A DNA stretch of 64,000 bases from Streptomyces solicavernae (GTDB lineage: Bacteria; Actinomycetota; Actinomycetes; Streptomycetales; Streptomycetaceae), in assembly GCF_029968095.1 (NCBI RefSeq), contig NZ_JASCIR010000003.1:302153-366152 (forward strand). The letters are read 5' to 3'. Position 1 is the first letter of the stretch. Each line of letters opens with the position of its first letter. The notes under the pieces were generated by a model, which was not told where the DNA came from, searched no databases, and saw nothing but the letters and a program-made list of their open reading frames with translations. Shown in pieces: positions 30,972-40,879 of this stretch. Position numbers and translations under genes: made by a program.

Positions 30972-32927
30972 CTACCGCCGGGACAGCCGCGCCTGAGGGT
31001 TCCCGCCCTCCGGGTTCTCCGAGGTGTACTTCAGGTCGTCGCCGACCGGCGTGAGGCGGACCGGGTGGTCGTTGTCCGTGCAGCGGGCGTCGCCCTTCAC
31101 CTTGGCGCGGCCGGTGGCGACGATCTCCTTCTCCGTGACCTTCTTCAGGATCAGGACGTCGGTGCAGGTGCTGAGGCCCAGCTCGTCCGTCATGCTCGCG
31201 GTGCCGAACTTCTCACCGGGGCGGGCCTGTTCGACGACGACCCGGACCGTGCCGGCCGGCAGGGTCCCGTCCAGGGCTTCGGCCTTGCCCTCCCAGGTGC
31301 CGAGGTAGCGCTTCGGGATGCTCTGCGCGGGCTTCGCGCCGGGGTCCTTCGCGCTGGGATCCGCCGCGCCGTCCGCCGGCGGCTTCTTCCCCGCGCCGGC
31401 GTTGTCGCGGTCCGCGGGCAGCAGCCCCGACATGAACACTCCGCCGACGGTCACCGCGGCGAGCGCCCCCGCGACCGCGAGCGCCACGGTGCAGCTCAGC
31501 CGCCGCCCCCGGCCGCCCTCGCCCGGCGTGCTGCCCGCGTCCACGGTCACGGCGAGCCGGCCGCGCGGCGGCGGTACGGCACCGGCGCCGCCCAGCCCGT
31601 CCGCCGAGGAGGCCGACGTGGCCGACGTGGCCGTGGCGTGCCGGGCGGCGTCCGCGGCGTACGCCGGATCCGGCGGCCCGAAACCGGGCACGCCGGGCGG
31701 CGGGGGCTGTGTGCTGTTCGGGTCGAAGTGCGAGGAGACGGGGGCACCGGCGCCCGCACCCGTGGCACCGGGACCTGTGCCCGCGGCACCGGGCCCCGCC
31801 GTGGAACCGGGCCCCGCCGTGGAACCGGCACCCGTGCCCGTAGAACCGGAACCCGCACCCATAGAACCGGAACCAGGCCCCGCACCCGCACCCGCACCCG
31901 CACCCGCACCATCCGCAGAAGTGCCCCCGGGCCCGGGTGGCCGGCCCACCGAGGGGCTGCTGAACTCCACGAGCCCCGAGGCCGGTTCGGGCTGTGCGGC
32001 CTCCAGGTCGAGGAGGCTGACCGCGCTGCGGCTGACCTGCTCGACCAGCGTCCCCGGCAGCCAGCCGGCGGCCGAGAGGGCCTGCGCACCCTCGGGCGCG
32101 AGCCGCCGGGCGACCTCCTCGGGCGTGGGCCGCGCGGCCGGGTCCTTGGCCAGGCAGTCGACGACGACCTCCCGCAACTCACCCTCGGGAAGCGTGAGTT
32201 CGGGCTCCTCGTGGACGACCTTGTAGAGCAGCGCGGCCGAGGAGTCACCGGCGAACGGGGCGCGACCCGTCGCCGCGTACGCGAGCACGGTGCCGAGCGA
32301 GAAGACGTCGGCGGCGCCGGTGACGCCCTTGCCGAGGATCTGCTCGGGCGCCATGTAGCCGGGCGAGCCCACGGAGACTCCGGTCGAGGTCAGCGAGGCC
32401 GTCCCTCCCCCGGACTCCGTCCCGGAGGTGCCCTCGGTCGCCCGGGCGATCCCGAAGTCGATCAGGCGCGGCCCGTCCAGGGTGAGCAGCACGTTGGACG
32501 GCTTCACGTCGCGGTGGACCAGGCCGAGGGCGTGCACCGCGGTGAGCGACTCGGCGAGGCCGGCGCCCAGGACCCGTACCGCCTGCTCGGGCAGCGAGGG
32601 CAGCACGCCGCGCTCGCCCACCGCACGGTTCAGCGGCGGCCCGGCGACGTACCCGGTGGCGACCCAGGGCACCGCGGCCTCCGGGTCGGCGTCGAGCACC
32701 GGCGCGGTCCAGGCGCCGCCGACCCGCCGCGCGGCGTCGACCTCGCGCCGGAAGCGGGCCCGGAACTCCTCGTCGAGCGCGAAGTGCGGATGGACGACCT
32801 TCACCGCGACGGTGCGGCCCCCCGCGCTGCGCCCCAGGTAGACCCGGCCCATGCCGCCCGCGCCGAGCCGGCCCAGCAGCCGGTACGGCCCGACGACGGT
32901 CGGCTCTCCGGCATCCAGCGGCTGCAT
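30972..32927 (-). CDS. Membrane-anchored serine/threonine protein kinase
   Basis: A 651-residue Hanks-type kinase. The N-lobe has LGAGGMGRVYLGR and Lys43 in AVKVV; catalytic Asp140 is in HRDVKPSNVLL and DFG is at 157-159. Kinase domain about 14-275. A long Gly/Ser/Ala/Thr/Pro linker (about 330-430) is encoded by repeats at about 31770-31925. One transmembrane helix (about 478-500, TVALAVAGALAAVTVGG) leads to a small extracytoplasmic domain with paired cysteines (LSTCTDVLIL ... DARCTDND). No PASTA repeats. It lies between mqnC and mqnA with the same orientation; whether it regulates menaquinone synthesis is unknown. Confidence 0.92.
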   Translation of the reverse strand: MQPLDAGEPTVVGPYRLLGRLGAGGMGRVYLGRSAGGRTVAVKVVHPHFALDEEFRARFRREVDAARRVGGAWTAPVLDADPEAAVPWVATGYVAGPPLNRAVGERGVLPSLPEQAVRVLGAGLAESLTAVHALGLVHRDVKPSNVLLTLDGPRLIDFGIARATEGTSGTESGGGTASLTSTGVSVGSPGYMAPEQILGKGVTGAADVFSLGTVLAYAATGRAPFAGDSSAALLYKVVHEEPELTLPEGELREVVVDCLAKDPAARPTPEEVARRLAPEGAQALSAAGWLPGTLVEQVSRSAVSLLDLEAAQPEPASGLVEFSSPSVGRPPGPGGTSADGAGAGAGAGAGPGSGSMGAGSGSTGTGAGSTAGPGSTAGPGAAGTGPGATGAGAGAPVSSHFDPNSTQPPPPGVPGFGPPDPAYAADAARHATATSATSASSADGLGGAGAVPPPRGRLAVTVDAGSTPGEGGRGRRLSCTVALAVAGALAAVTVGGVFMSGLLPADRDNAGAGKKPPADGAADPSAKDPGAKPAQSIPKRYLGTWEGKAEALDGTLPAGTVRVVVEQARPGEKFGTASMTDELGLSTCTDVLILKKVTEKEIVATGRAKVKGDARCTDNDHPVRLTPVGDDLKYTSENPEGGNPQARLSRR

Positions 32928-33029
32928 GAGCCCCTCCCCCGTTGTCCCGCGTCGTCCCGCCCGTCCCCCGCCAGCGTACGGGCAGAGGGGGCCGGGCGGG
33001 CAGGGCGAACCGGGCAGGCGTGGGGCGGC

Positions 33030-34196
<1,167 letters not shown>

Positions 34197-34400
34197 ATGG
34201 CTACCGGAACCGTGAAGTGGTTCAACGCTGAAAAGGGCTTTGGCTTCATCGCCCAGGAAGGCGGCGGCCCGGATGTCTTCGTCCACTACTCCGCGATCAA
34301 CGCGTCTGGCTTCCGCTCCCTTGAGGAGAACCAGGCCGTGACCTTCGACGTCACGCAGGGCCCCAAGGGCCCGCAGGCCGAGAACGTCACCCCGGCCTAA
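34197..34400 (+). CDS. CspA-family cold-shock protein
   Basis: A 67-residue single cold-shock domain that binds single-stranded RNA/DNA and melts RNA structure. RNP1 KGFGFI (13-18) and RNP2 VFVHY (27-31) are intact. Family length exactly. ATG 34197 has a strong TAGGAGGGCTTT site. The sequence is close to the Streptomyces ScoF/SC 7.0 type. Monocistronic, with its own terminator. Confidence 0.96.
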   Translation: MATGTVKWFNAEKGFGFIAQEGGGPDVFVHYSAINASGFRSLEENQAVTFDVTQGPKGPQAENVTPA

Positions 34401-34449
34401 TCAGGCCAGGGACCTTTCGGTTCTGATCCGGTACGGATAGCAGTACCCA

Positions 34450-34490
34450 AGGAGCCTCGCCCCCGCTTCATGCGGCGGAGCGGGGCTCCT
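34450..34490 (+). terminator. Terminator of the cold-shock gene
   Basis: AGGAGC and GCCCC/CCGC in the left arm face GCGGGGC and TCCT in the right arm around a TTCATGCGG loop region; CCTTTTG follows. It stands about 50 bases after the stop codon. Confidence 0.7.
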
Positions 34491-34547
34491 GCCTTTTGCG
34501 GAAAGGGAATGCGCGCCCCCGCCGCAGGAATAGTTCAAGAATTAACT

Positions 34548-34569
34548 GGGCGCGCAGTTCCCCACGCCC
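34548..34569 (-). terminator. Short hairpin after the acyl-CoA ligase stop codon
   Basis: GGGCG (34548-34552) and CGCCC (34565-34569) flank CGCAGTTCCCCA. The GGGGAACTGCGCGCCC wording on the minus strand is a common Streptomyces intergenic motif, often found after genes. It lies four bases beyond the ligase stop. Confidence 0.45.
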
Positions 34570-34572
34570 CCT

Positions 34573-36474
34573 TCAGCCCGTCCGACGCTGTGCGTACAAC
34601 TCCTCGATCTCCCCCGCGAAGTCCGCCTCGATCGCCGCCCGCTTCAGCTTCAGGGACGGGGTGAGGTGGCCCGCCTCCTCCGTGAAGTCGACGGGAAGCA
34701 CCGTGAAGCGGCGGATGGATTCCGCGCGGGAGACCAGTTTGTTGGCCTCGTCCACGGCCTTCTGCAGGGTCTCCAGGAGCTCCGGGTCGCGGACGAGCTC
34801 CGCCGGCGGCACGTCCTGCTTCTTCTTCATCTGCCGCCAGTGCGCGATGCCGTCCGCTTCCAGGGTGAGCAGCGCGGCCACATACGAACGGTTGTCGCCG
34901 ACGACCATGCACTGGCCGACCAGCGGGTGCGCGCGCAGCCAGTCCTCCAGGGGCGCGGGCGCGACGTTCTTGCCGCCGGTGGTGATGAGGATGTCCTTCT
35001 TGCGGCCGGTGATGGAGAGGTAGCCGTCGGAGTCGAGGGCGCCCACGTCCCCGGTCCCGAACCACTTCTCGTACGCGGGAGCAGAAGCGCCCGACTGCCC
35101 GTCCCAGTAGCCGTGGAAGACCTGGCCGCCACGGAGCAGCACCTCGCCGTCGTCCGCGATCCGCACCGCCGTGCCGGGCAGCGGCCAGCCGACCGTGCCG
35201 AGGCGGGACTTGAGGGGCGGGGTGACGGTGGCGGCGGCGGTGGTCTCGGTGAGGCCGTAGCCCTCGTAGATCTGGATGCCCGCGCCCGCGTAGAACGCCG
35301 CGAGCCGTCGGCCGAGCGGGGAGCCGCCGCAGATCGCGTACCGCACCCGGCCGCCGAGGGCCGCGCGGATGCGGCGGTAGACCAGCGGGTCGTACAGCGC
35401 GCGGGCAGCCTTCAGGCCGAGCGTCGGGCCGGGCCCGGTGCCGTGCTCGGCGGCCTCGACCGCCTCGCCGTAGCGCCGGGCGATGTTCGCCGCGCGGTCG
35501 AAGGAGGCGGCCCTGCCCAGCTTCTCGGCGGTGGCGCGGCCGGTGTTGAAGACCTTCTCCAGGACGTACGGAATGGCGAGGAGGAAGGTGGGGCGGAAGG
35601 CCGCCAGGTCGGCGAGGAGGTCGTCGGTCCGGATGCTGGGGGCGTGCCCGAGGCGTACGCGGGCGCGCAGGCAGCCGATGGCGACCATCCGTCCGAAGAC
35701 GTGCGAGAGGGGGAGGAAGAGGAGGGTGGACGCGGGGTCCTTGCTGATCGACTTGAAGACGGGGTGCAGGAGTTCGATGGCGTTGTCGACCTCGGCGAAG
35801 AAGTTGCCGTGGGTGAGGACGCAGCCCTTGGGGCGGCCGGTGGTGCCGGAGGTGTAGATGAGGGTGGCGGGCGAGTCGGGGGTGAGGGCCGCGCGCCGCT
35901 TGTCCGCCTCGCCGTCGTCCGCGCCCCGGCCCGCCTCCGCCACGGCGGGCAGGTCGGCGAAGGTCCACACGTGGGCGAGGTCCGGGATGCGGTCGCGTTC
36001 GGGGCCGAGCGCGGCGGCCTGCTGCCCGCTCTCCACGGCGATGGCGACGGCCCCGGAGTCCTGCAGGATCCAGCGGGTCTGGAAGGCGGACGAGGTCGGG
36101 TACACGGGGACGGTGACCAGTCCGGCCGACCAGGCGGCGAAGTCCAGCAGGGTCCACTCGTACGTGGTCCGCGCCATGATCGCGAGCCGGTCGCCGGGGC
36201 GCAGGCCGTGCGCGGCCAGGCCGTCGGCGAGCGCCCGCACCTCGGCGGCGAACTCCCGCGCGGTCACGTCGCGCCACGTCCCGTCGGCGCCCTTACGGGT
36301 CAACACGGCGTCTTCCGGTGCGTGTTCGGCGTTCTCGTACGGGATGTCCGCGAGCGAGCCGGAGGTCACCGCGGGCGCGAGGGGCGGCACGGACACCTCG
36401 CGCACGACACCGTCGGTGACGGTCCTGCGCGGTTCGACGAGCGGGGGCGGGGCGGGGGCGTTCTTGCGGGGCAC
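34573..36474 (-). CDS. Long-chain fatty acid--CoA ligase (AMP-forming)
   Basis: A 633-residue adenylate-forming enzyme that activates fatty acids to acyl-CoA. The P-loop YTSGTTGRPKG, the IYEGYGLTETTA motif and the C-terminal GRKKDILITTGGKNVAP hinge are all intact. No membrane segment. GTG 36474 is preceded by CCAAGGAGCCAC. It is followed upstream by a 10-base repeat array and the thiolase gene in the same orientation, so it may be in one transcript with the TetR-controlled thiolase. Confidence 0.93.
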   Translation of the reverse strand: MPRKNAPAPPPLVEPRRTVTDGVVREVSVPPLAPAVTSGSLADIPYENAEHAPEDAVLTRKGADGTWRDVTAREFAAEVRALADGLAAHGLRPGDRLAIMARTTYEWTLLDFAAWSAGLVTVPVYPTSSAFQTRWILQDSGAVAIAVESGQQAAALGPERDRIPDLAHVWTFADLPAVAEAGRGADDGEADKRRAALTPDSPATLIYTSGTTGRPKGCVLTHGNFFAEVDNAIELLHPVFKSISKDPASTLLFLPLSHVFGRMVAIGCLRARVRLGHAPSIRTDDLLADLAAFRPTFLLAIPYVLEKVFNTGRATAEKLGRAASFDRAANIARRYGEAVEAAEHGTGPGPTLGLKAARALYDPLVYRRIRAALGGRVRYAICGGSPLGRRLAAFYAGAGIQIYEGYGLTETTAAATVTPPLKSRLGTVGWPLPGTAVRIADDGEVLLRGGQVFHGYWDGQSGASAPAYEKWFGTGDVGALDSDGYLSITGRKKDILITTGGKNVAPAPLEDWLRAHPLVGQCMVVGDNRSYVAALLTLEADGIAHWRQMKKKQDVPPAELVRDPELLETLQKAVDEANKLVSRAESIRRFTVLPVDFTEEAGHLTPSLKLKRAAIEADFAGEIEELYAQRRTG

Positions 36475-36490
36475 GTGGCTCCTTGGGGGC

Positions 36491-36570
36491 GAGTCGGGGT
36501 GAGTCGGGGTGAGTCGGGGCGTGTCGGGGTGTGTCGGGGTGTGTCGGGGTGTGTCGGGGTGCGCGGGGGC
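36491..36570. repeat. Eight 10-base tandem units between the thiolase and ligase genes
   Basis: Three GAGTCGGGG(T/C), four GTGTCGGGGT and one degenerate GCGCGGGGGC are in exact 10-base phase. The array ends two bases from the thiolase stop codon (36573-36575). Confidence 0.85.
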
Positions 36571-36572
36571 GC

Positions 36573-37886
36573 TCAGGCGCGTTCGAGGATCGCGGTCACG
36601 CCCTGGCCGCCCGCCGCGCAGACGGAGATCAACCCCCGTGCGGGGGCGTCCCGTTCGGCAAGGAGTCCCGCGAGCGTGGCGACGATGCGGGCGCCGGTCG
36701 CGGCGAAGGGGTGACCGGTGGCGAGGGACGAGCCCGCCACGTTGAGCCGGTCCCGGTCGACCGGCGCGAGCCCCGCCTTCTCCCAGGCCGACAGGGTCGC
36801 CAGGACCTGCGAGGCGAAGGCCTCGTGCACCTCGACCAGGTCGAAGTCGTCCAGGCCGAGCCCGGCCCGCTCCAGCATCCGCGGCACCGCGTGGGCCGGG
36901 GCCATGAGGAGCCCGTCGCCGCCCTCACCGGTCACGTCCCCGGCCACGAAGTCGACGGCGGCCGTCTCGTACGCGGTGAGGTACGCGAGCGGGGTGAGGC
37001 CGCGCGCGGCCGCCCACTCCTCGTCGGCGAGCAGCACGGTCGCGGCGCCGTCGGTCAGCGGGGTCGAATTGCCCGCCGTCATCGTGGGGTTCGGGCCGTC
37101 GGTGCCGAACACCGGCTTGAGCTCGGCGAGTTTCTCGACGGTCGAGCCGGGCCGCAGGTTCTGGTCCCGCTCCAGGCCGCGGAAGGGCACGACCAGGTCG
37201 TCGAGGAAGCCCCGGTCGTAGGCCGCCGCGAGCCGCTGGTGGCTGGTGGCGGCGAGCGCGTCCTGGTCCTCGCGGCGCACGCCCCACGCGCGCGCCGTCA
37301 CGGCCGCGTGCTCGCCCATCGAACGGCGGGTGCGCGGCTCGGCGTTGCGCGGGATGTCGGGGACGAGGTGGCCGGGGCGGATCTTCGCGAGGGCCTTGGC
37401 CCGGGCGCCGACCGTCTTCGCCCGGCGGGCTTCGAGCAGGATCTTGCGCAGCCCGTCGTTGACGCCGAGGGGTGCGTCACTCGCCGTGTCCGCGCCGCCC
37501 GCGATCGCGCTGTCGAGCTGCCCGAGCGCGATCTTGTTGGCGGCGGCGATCACGGCCTGCAGACCGGTGCCGCAGGCCTGTTGGACGTCGTACGCGGGGG
37601 TGCGCGGGTCGAGTCCGGAGCCGAGGACGGTCTCGCGCGCGAGGTTGAAGTCCCGGCTGTGCTTGAGGACGGCGCCCGCGGCGAACTCGCCGACGCAGCT
37701 GCCGCGCAGCCCGAAGCGGTCGACGAGCCCGTCGAGCGCGGCCGTCAGCATCTCCTGGTTGGAGGCAGTGGCGTAGGGACCGTCGGAGCGGGCGAACGGA
37801 ATGCGGCTTCCGCCCAGGACCGCCACCCTGCGGACCACGCCGCCGCCCAGCAGCCCGGCGCCCCCGCCGGCTTCTTCGGTGCTCAT
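36573..37886 (-). CDS. Thiolase (acetyl-CoA C-acyltransferase, FadA2/FadI-like)
   Basis: A 437-residue thiolase that cleaves or forms 3-ketoacyl-CoA. The nucleophile is Cys105 in QQACGTGLQA; VEVHEAFA, NVAGSSLATGHPFAATGAR and CAAGGQG complete the active site. ATG 37886 (MSTEEAG) has AGGAG nine bases upstream; an in-frame TTG three codons earlier is less likely. The divergent neighbours are a two-domain FabG and a MaoC hydratase, the same set as mycobacterial fadA2-fabG4-htdX. Together they suggest processing of longer or branched acyl-CoA chains. Confidence 0.92.
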   Translation of the reverse strand: MSTEEAGGGAGLLGGGVVRRVAVLGGSRIPFARSDGPYATASNQEMLTAALDGLVDRFGLRGSCVGEFAAGAVLKHSRDFNLARETVLGSGLDPRTPAYDVQQACGTGLQAVIAAANKIALGQLDSAIAGGADTASDAPLGVNDGLRKILLEARRAKTVGARAKALAKIRPGHLVPDIPRNAEPRTRRSMGEHAAVTARAWGVRREDQDALAATSHQRLAAAYDRGFLDDLVVPFRGLERDQNLRPGSTVEKLAELKPVFGTDGPNPTMTAGNSTPLTDGAATVLLADEEWAAARGLTPLAYLTAYETAAVDFVAGDVTGEGGDGLLMAPAHAVPRMLERAGLGLDDFDLVEVHEAFASQVLATLSAWEKAGLAPVDRDRLNVAGSSLATGHPFAATGARIVATLAGLLAERDAPARGLISVCAAGGQGVTAILERA

Positions 37887-37907
37887 CTCGACCAACTCCT
37901 GACCCTT

Positions 37908-37935
37908 GAGTAACCTTACTCGCAGGTAAATTTAC
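37908..37935. promoter_or_regulatory. TetR-type operator cluster between thiolase and FabG genes
   Basis: Overlapping palindromes: GAGTAA-CC-TTACTC (37908-37921), TTAC-TCGCAG-GTAA (37916-37929) and GTAAATTTAC (37926-37935). TTACTCGCAGGTAA agrees at 11 of 14 positions with the site upstream of the TetR gene at 40837-40850, which points to one regulator for both. Confidence 0.72.
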
Positions 37936-37956
37936 GACCGAGCTGGGAGTTGGACA

Positions 37957-39279
37957 ATGGCCGACCGCTATCTGAACTTCACCGGCACCGCGCCCGGCCG
38001 CTTCCTGACCCGCAGACTCGGGCTCCCGCAGCCGGCCCCGCTGCGCCGCTGGTCCCCCGGACGCCCGTCCCTGGACGGCCCGTTGCTGCATCTGACGGCG
38101 GGTAGGACCGCGCTCAAGGGCCTGGCCGAAGCGCTCGCCCGTACCGGCCTCGAACCGGGCGCCGAGCGGCCCGCCGCCGTCGTGCTCGACGCGACCGGCG
38201 TGGCCGACGTCAGCGGGCTCGCCGAGGTGCACGCCGCCCTGCACCCGGTGGTGCGCGACATCGCCCCCGGCGGCCGGATCGTCGTGCTCGGCGCGGCGCC
38301 CTCGGACACGGACCACCACCAGGCCGCCGTCCAGCAGGGCCTCGAAGGGTTCGTACGCTCCCTCGGCAAGGAGGCGGGCCGCGGCCGCACGGTCACGCTC
38401 GTGCGGCTCGTACGGACGGACTCCGCGGCGGCGGCCGAGTCGACGCTGCGGTTCCTGCTGTCGCCCAGGTCCGCCTACGTGAGCGGTCAGGTGATCGAGG
38501 TGGGCGAGGCGGGCGAGGCCGGGGAGTCCGCCGCCGCCGACCCTGCCCGGCCGCTCGACGGGCGTACCGCCCTGGTCACGGGCGCCGCGCGCGGCATCGG
38601 CGCCTCCGTCGCGGAGACCCTCGCGCGCGACGGCGCGCAGGTCGTCGCCCTCGACATCCCCTCCGCCCAGGCCGAACTGGTCCGGCTCGCCGAGCGGCTC
38701 GGCGGGAGCGCGCTGCCGCTGGACATCACCGCCGACGACGCGGGCGAGCGGATCGCCGCCGCCGTACCTGACGGGCTCGACGTCCTCGTCCACAACGCGG
38801 GCATCACGCGTGACCGCAAGCTCGCCAACATGCCCGCCGAGCGGTGGAGCACGGTCCTGGAGGTCAACCTCGCGGCCGTCCTCCGTACGACGGACTCGCT
38901 GCTCGCGTCCGGCACCCTGAACCGCGGCGGGCGGATCGTCGCCACGGCGTCCATCGCGGGCATCGCGGGCAACGCCGGCCAGACCAACTACGCGGCGAGC
39001 AAAGCCGGGATCATCGGCCTGGTCCGCTCCCTCGCGCCGCGCGCGCTCGCCGAGCACGGCGTCACCGTGAACGCGGTCGCGCCCGGCTTCATCGAGACCG
39101 AGATGACGGCGGCGGTGCCGCTGTTCATCCGCGAGGCGGGCCGCCGGATGAACTCCCTCGCGCAGGGCGGCCTCCCGGTCGACGTCGCCGAGACCACCGC
39201 CTGGTTCGCCGGCCCCGGCTCCGGCGGGGTCAACGGCCAGGTCGTCCGCGTCTGCGGCCAGAGCCTGCTGGGGGCCTGA
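37957..39279 (+). CDS. Two-domain 3-oxoacyl reductase (FabG4-like SDR)
   Basis: A 440-residue high-molecular-weight FabG. The N-terminal half (about 1-185) is a flavodoxin-like domain without catalytic residues; the C-terminal half has LVTGAARGIGASVAETLARDG (NAD(P)H binding), HNAGITRDRKLANM and the active Tyr/Lys in TNYAASKAGIIGLVRS. It reduces 3-ketoacyl-CoA or -ACP. ATG 37957 follows GGGAG. The MaoC gene starts two bases after the stop, so the pair is an operon. Confidence 0.92.
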   Translation: MADRYLNFTGTAPGRFLTRRLGLPQPAPLRRWSPGRPSLDGPLLHLTAGRTALKGLAEALARTGLEPGAERPAAVVLDATGVADVSGLAEVHAALHPVVRDIAPGGRIVVLGAAPSDTDHHQAAVQQGLEGFVRSLGKEAGRGRTVTLVRLVRTDSAAAAESTLRFLLSPRSAYVSGQVIEVGEAGEAGESAAADPARPLDGRTALVTGAARGIGASVAETLARDGAQVVALDIPSAQAELVRLAERLGGSALPLDITADDAGERIAAAVPDGLDVLVHNAGITRDRKLANMPAERWSTVLEVNLAAVLRTTDSLLASGTLNRGGRIVATASIAGIAGNAGQTNYAASKAGIIGLVRSLAPRALAEHGVTVNAVAPGFIETEMTAAVPLFIREAGRRMNSLAQGGLPVDVAETTAWFAGPGSGGVNGQVVRVCGQSLLGA

Positions 39280-39281
39280 CG

Positions 39282-40124
39282 ATGGCGGTCGTACGACTCG
39301 ACGCCGCCCCGAGCCTCGCGCCGCTGCTCGCCCGGGGTGCGCTGCGGTCCCCGCTGAAGCGGGCCGCGGAGGGCGCCGTCGCCCCGCCGACGCGGCTGGT
39401 CCTGCGGGACGCGGCGATCGACCGGGGCCGCCTTGCCGCGTACCGGGAGGTGTGCGGCTTCCCCGTATCAAGTACCGCGCTTCCGGTGACGTATCCGCAC
39501 ATCCTGGGCTTTCCGCTGGCGATGCGGCTGATGGCGGCCCGGGAGTTCCCGCTGCCGCTGCTCGGCCTCGTCCACACGGCGTTCACGGTCGACCAGCACC
39601 GGCCGCTCACCGCCGAGGACCGGCCCGAACTGACCGTGTATGCCTCGGAGTTGAGCCCGCACCGACGCGGCACGGAGGCGACCCTCGTCACCGAGGCGCG
39701 ACTCGCGGGCGAGCTGGTCTGGGAGTCGCGCAGCACGTATCTGGCGCGGCACGCCACGTCGTACGAGGGCCCTTTGGCCCCGGAGCGCACCGACAACGCT
39801 CCGCTTCCCGTGCGCGCCGAGTGGGACCTGCCGGGCGATCTGGGACGGCGGTACGGGGCGGCCTCCGGTGACCGCAACCCCATCCACCTGCACCCGCTCA
39901 CCGCCAGGCTGTTCGGCTTCCCGCGCGCGATCGCCCACGGCATGTGGACGGTCGCCCGCTGCCTCGCGGAACACGGCGCGCCGGGCACGGCAGGGGTCCG
40001 CGCCGAGTTCAGGGCCCCGGTCCTGCTGCCGGGGCGGGTGGCGTACGGGGCGGACGGTGAGCGGTTCGAGCTGCGGGGGCCGGGCGGGCGGCTGCACCTG
40101 AGCGGCGGGGTCGTCCAGGGCTGA
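39282..40124 (+). CDS. MaoC-like acyl dehydratase (HtdX-like)
   Basis: A 280-residue double hot-dog hydratase acting on (R)-3-hydroxyacyl or trans-2-enoyl thioesters. The catalytic hydratase-2 segment is in the C-terminal hot dog: YGAASGDRNPIHLHPLTARLFGFPRAIAHGMW with Asp and His. ATG 39282 directly follows the FabG stop. A longer in-frame extension upstream overlaps FabG and is not real. Immediately after the TGA there is an 8-base tandem repeat. Confidence 0.9.
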   Translation: MAVVRLDAAPSLAPLLARGALRSPLKRAAEGAVAPPTRLVLRDAAIDRGRLAAYREVCGFPVSSTALPVTYPHILGFPLAMRLMAAREFPLPLLGLVHTAFTVDQHRPLTAEDRPELTVYASELSPHRRGTEATLVTEARLAGELVWESRSTYLARHATSYEGPLAPERTDNAPLPVRAEWDLPGDLGRRYGAASGDRNPIHLHPLTARLFGFPRAIAHGMWTVARCLAEHGAPGTAGVRAEFRAPVLLPGRVAYGADGERFELRGPGGRLHLSGGVVQG

Positions 40125-40148
40125 GTGGGGCGGTGGGGCGGTAGGGCG
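40125..40148. repeat. Three 8-base units starting right after the MaoC stop
   Basis: GTGGGGCG, GTGGGGCG and GTAGGGCG follow the TGA (40122-40124) with no spacer. Confidence 0.8.
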
Positions 40149-40169
40149 GTGAGCCAGGCCTCTGAGGGC

Positions 40170-40811
40170 CTAGCGGGGCGGCGACCAGGGCTCTCCGCGC
40201 ATCAAGTTCCCCAACCCCGCCCAGGCGAAGTTCATCAGCGTGCTCGCCGCCTGCTTCGCGGTGACGCCCTCCGTGGTGTTCGCCCATACGGCGAGGGCCT
40301 CGGCCGCCCCGACCAGGGCCTCCGCGAGGCCCGCGACCTCGCGTTCCGGCAGCGAGGGGTTGCGGTGCGCCTCACGGGCCGCCTCGGCGATGAGCAGCGT
40401 CACGAACGCCACGATCTCCTCGCGCATCACGGCGACCTCGCGCGCGAACGGCTCGCCCTGCGTGCGGGCCTGGGCGTGCAGGACCGCCCAGCCGTCCGGG
40501 TGCTCGGCGGTGTGCGTGAAGAACCCCCGCAGCCCGGCCCAGAGTTGGCCGTCGGCCGGCTCGTCCGGCGTGATCGCCGACCGCACCGCCCCGACGAGCG
40601 CGGCCGCCTCCCGGCGGATGCAGGCGGTGAACAGCTCTTCCTTGGAGTTCAGATAGAGGTAGACCAGCGGCTTCGACACCCCGGCGAGCTCCGCGATCTC
40701 GTCCATGGACGCGGCCCGGTACCCGCGCTGGGCGAAGGTCCGCACGGCGGCGTCCATCATCTGCCGTTCCCGTACGGCCCGCGGCATCCGCTTGCCCTTC
40801 ACAGCGCCCAC
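40170..40811 (-). CDS. TetR-family transcriptional regulator
   Basis: A 213-residue repressor. The helix-turn-helix is N-terminal (AASMDEIAELAGVSKPLVYLYLNSKEEL); the rest is a helical ligand domain. GTG 40811 has GGGGAGG nine bases upstream; the frame is open farther but without a better start. It is convergent with the FabG-MaoC operon, and the same 14-base palindrome is found before its own gene and before the thiolase/FabG promoters, so it probably represses both and senses an acyl-CoA. The ligand is unknown. Confidence 0.9.
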   Translation of the reverse strand: MGAVKGKRMPRAVRERQMMDAAVRTFAQRGYRAASMDEIAELAGVSKPLVYLYLNSKEELFTACIRREAAALVGAVRSAITPDEPADGQLWAGLRGFFTHTAEHPDGWAVLHAQARTQGEPFAREVAVMREEIVAFVTLLIAEAAREAHRNPSLPEREVAGLAEALVGAAEALAVWANTTEGVTAKQAASTLMNFAWAGLGNLMRGEPWSPPR

Positions 40812-40836
40812 GCCGGTCGCCCTCCCCGATTCACGA

Positions 40837-40850
40837 TTACTCCTCGGTAA
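40837..40850. promoter_or_regulatory. TetR-type operator before the regulator gene
   Basis: TTAC-TCCTCG-GTAA, 26 bases upstream of the TetR start. Compare TTAC-TCGCAG-GTAA at 37916-37929. Suggests autoregulation. Confidence 0.7.
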
Positions 40851-40879
40851 GCCTACGACTCCGGGCGGAGTCCCCCCGC

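Noticed and set aside
37477..39471. Long minus-strand frame over the FabG gene
   Set aside because: Antisense to a well-recognised two-domain FabG; composition artefact.
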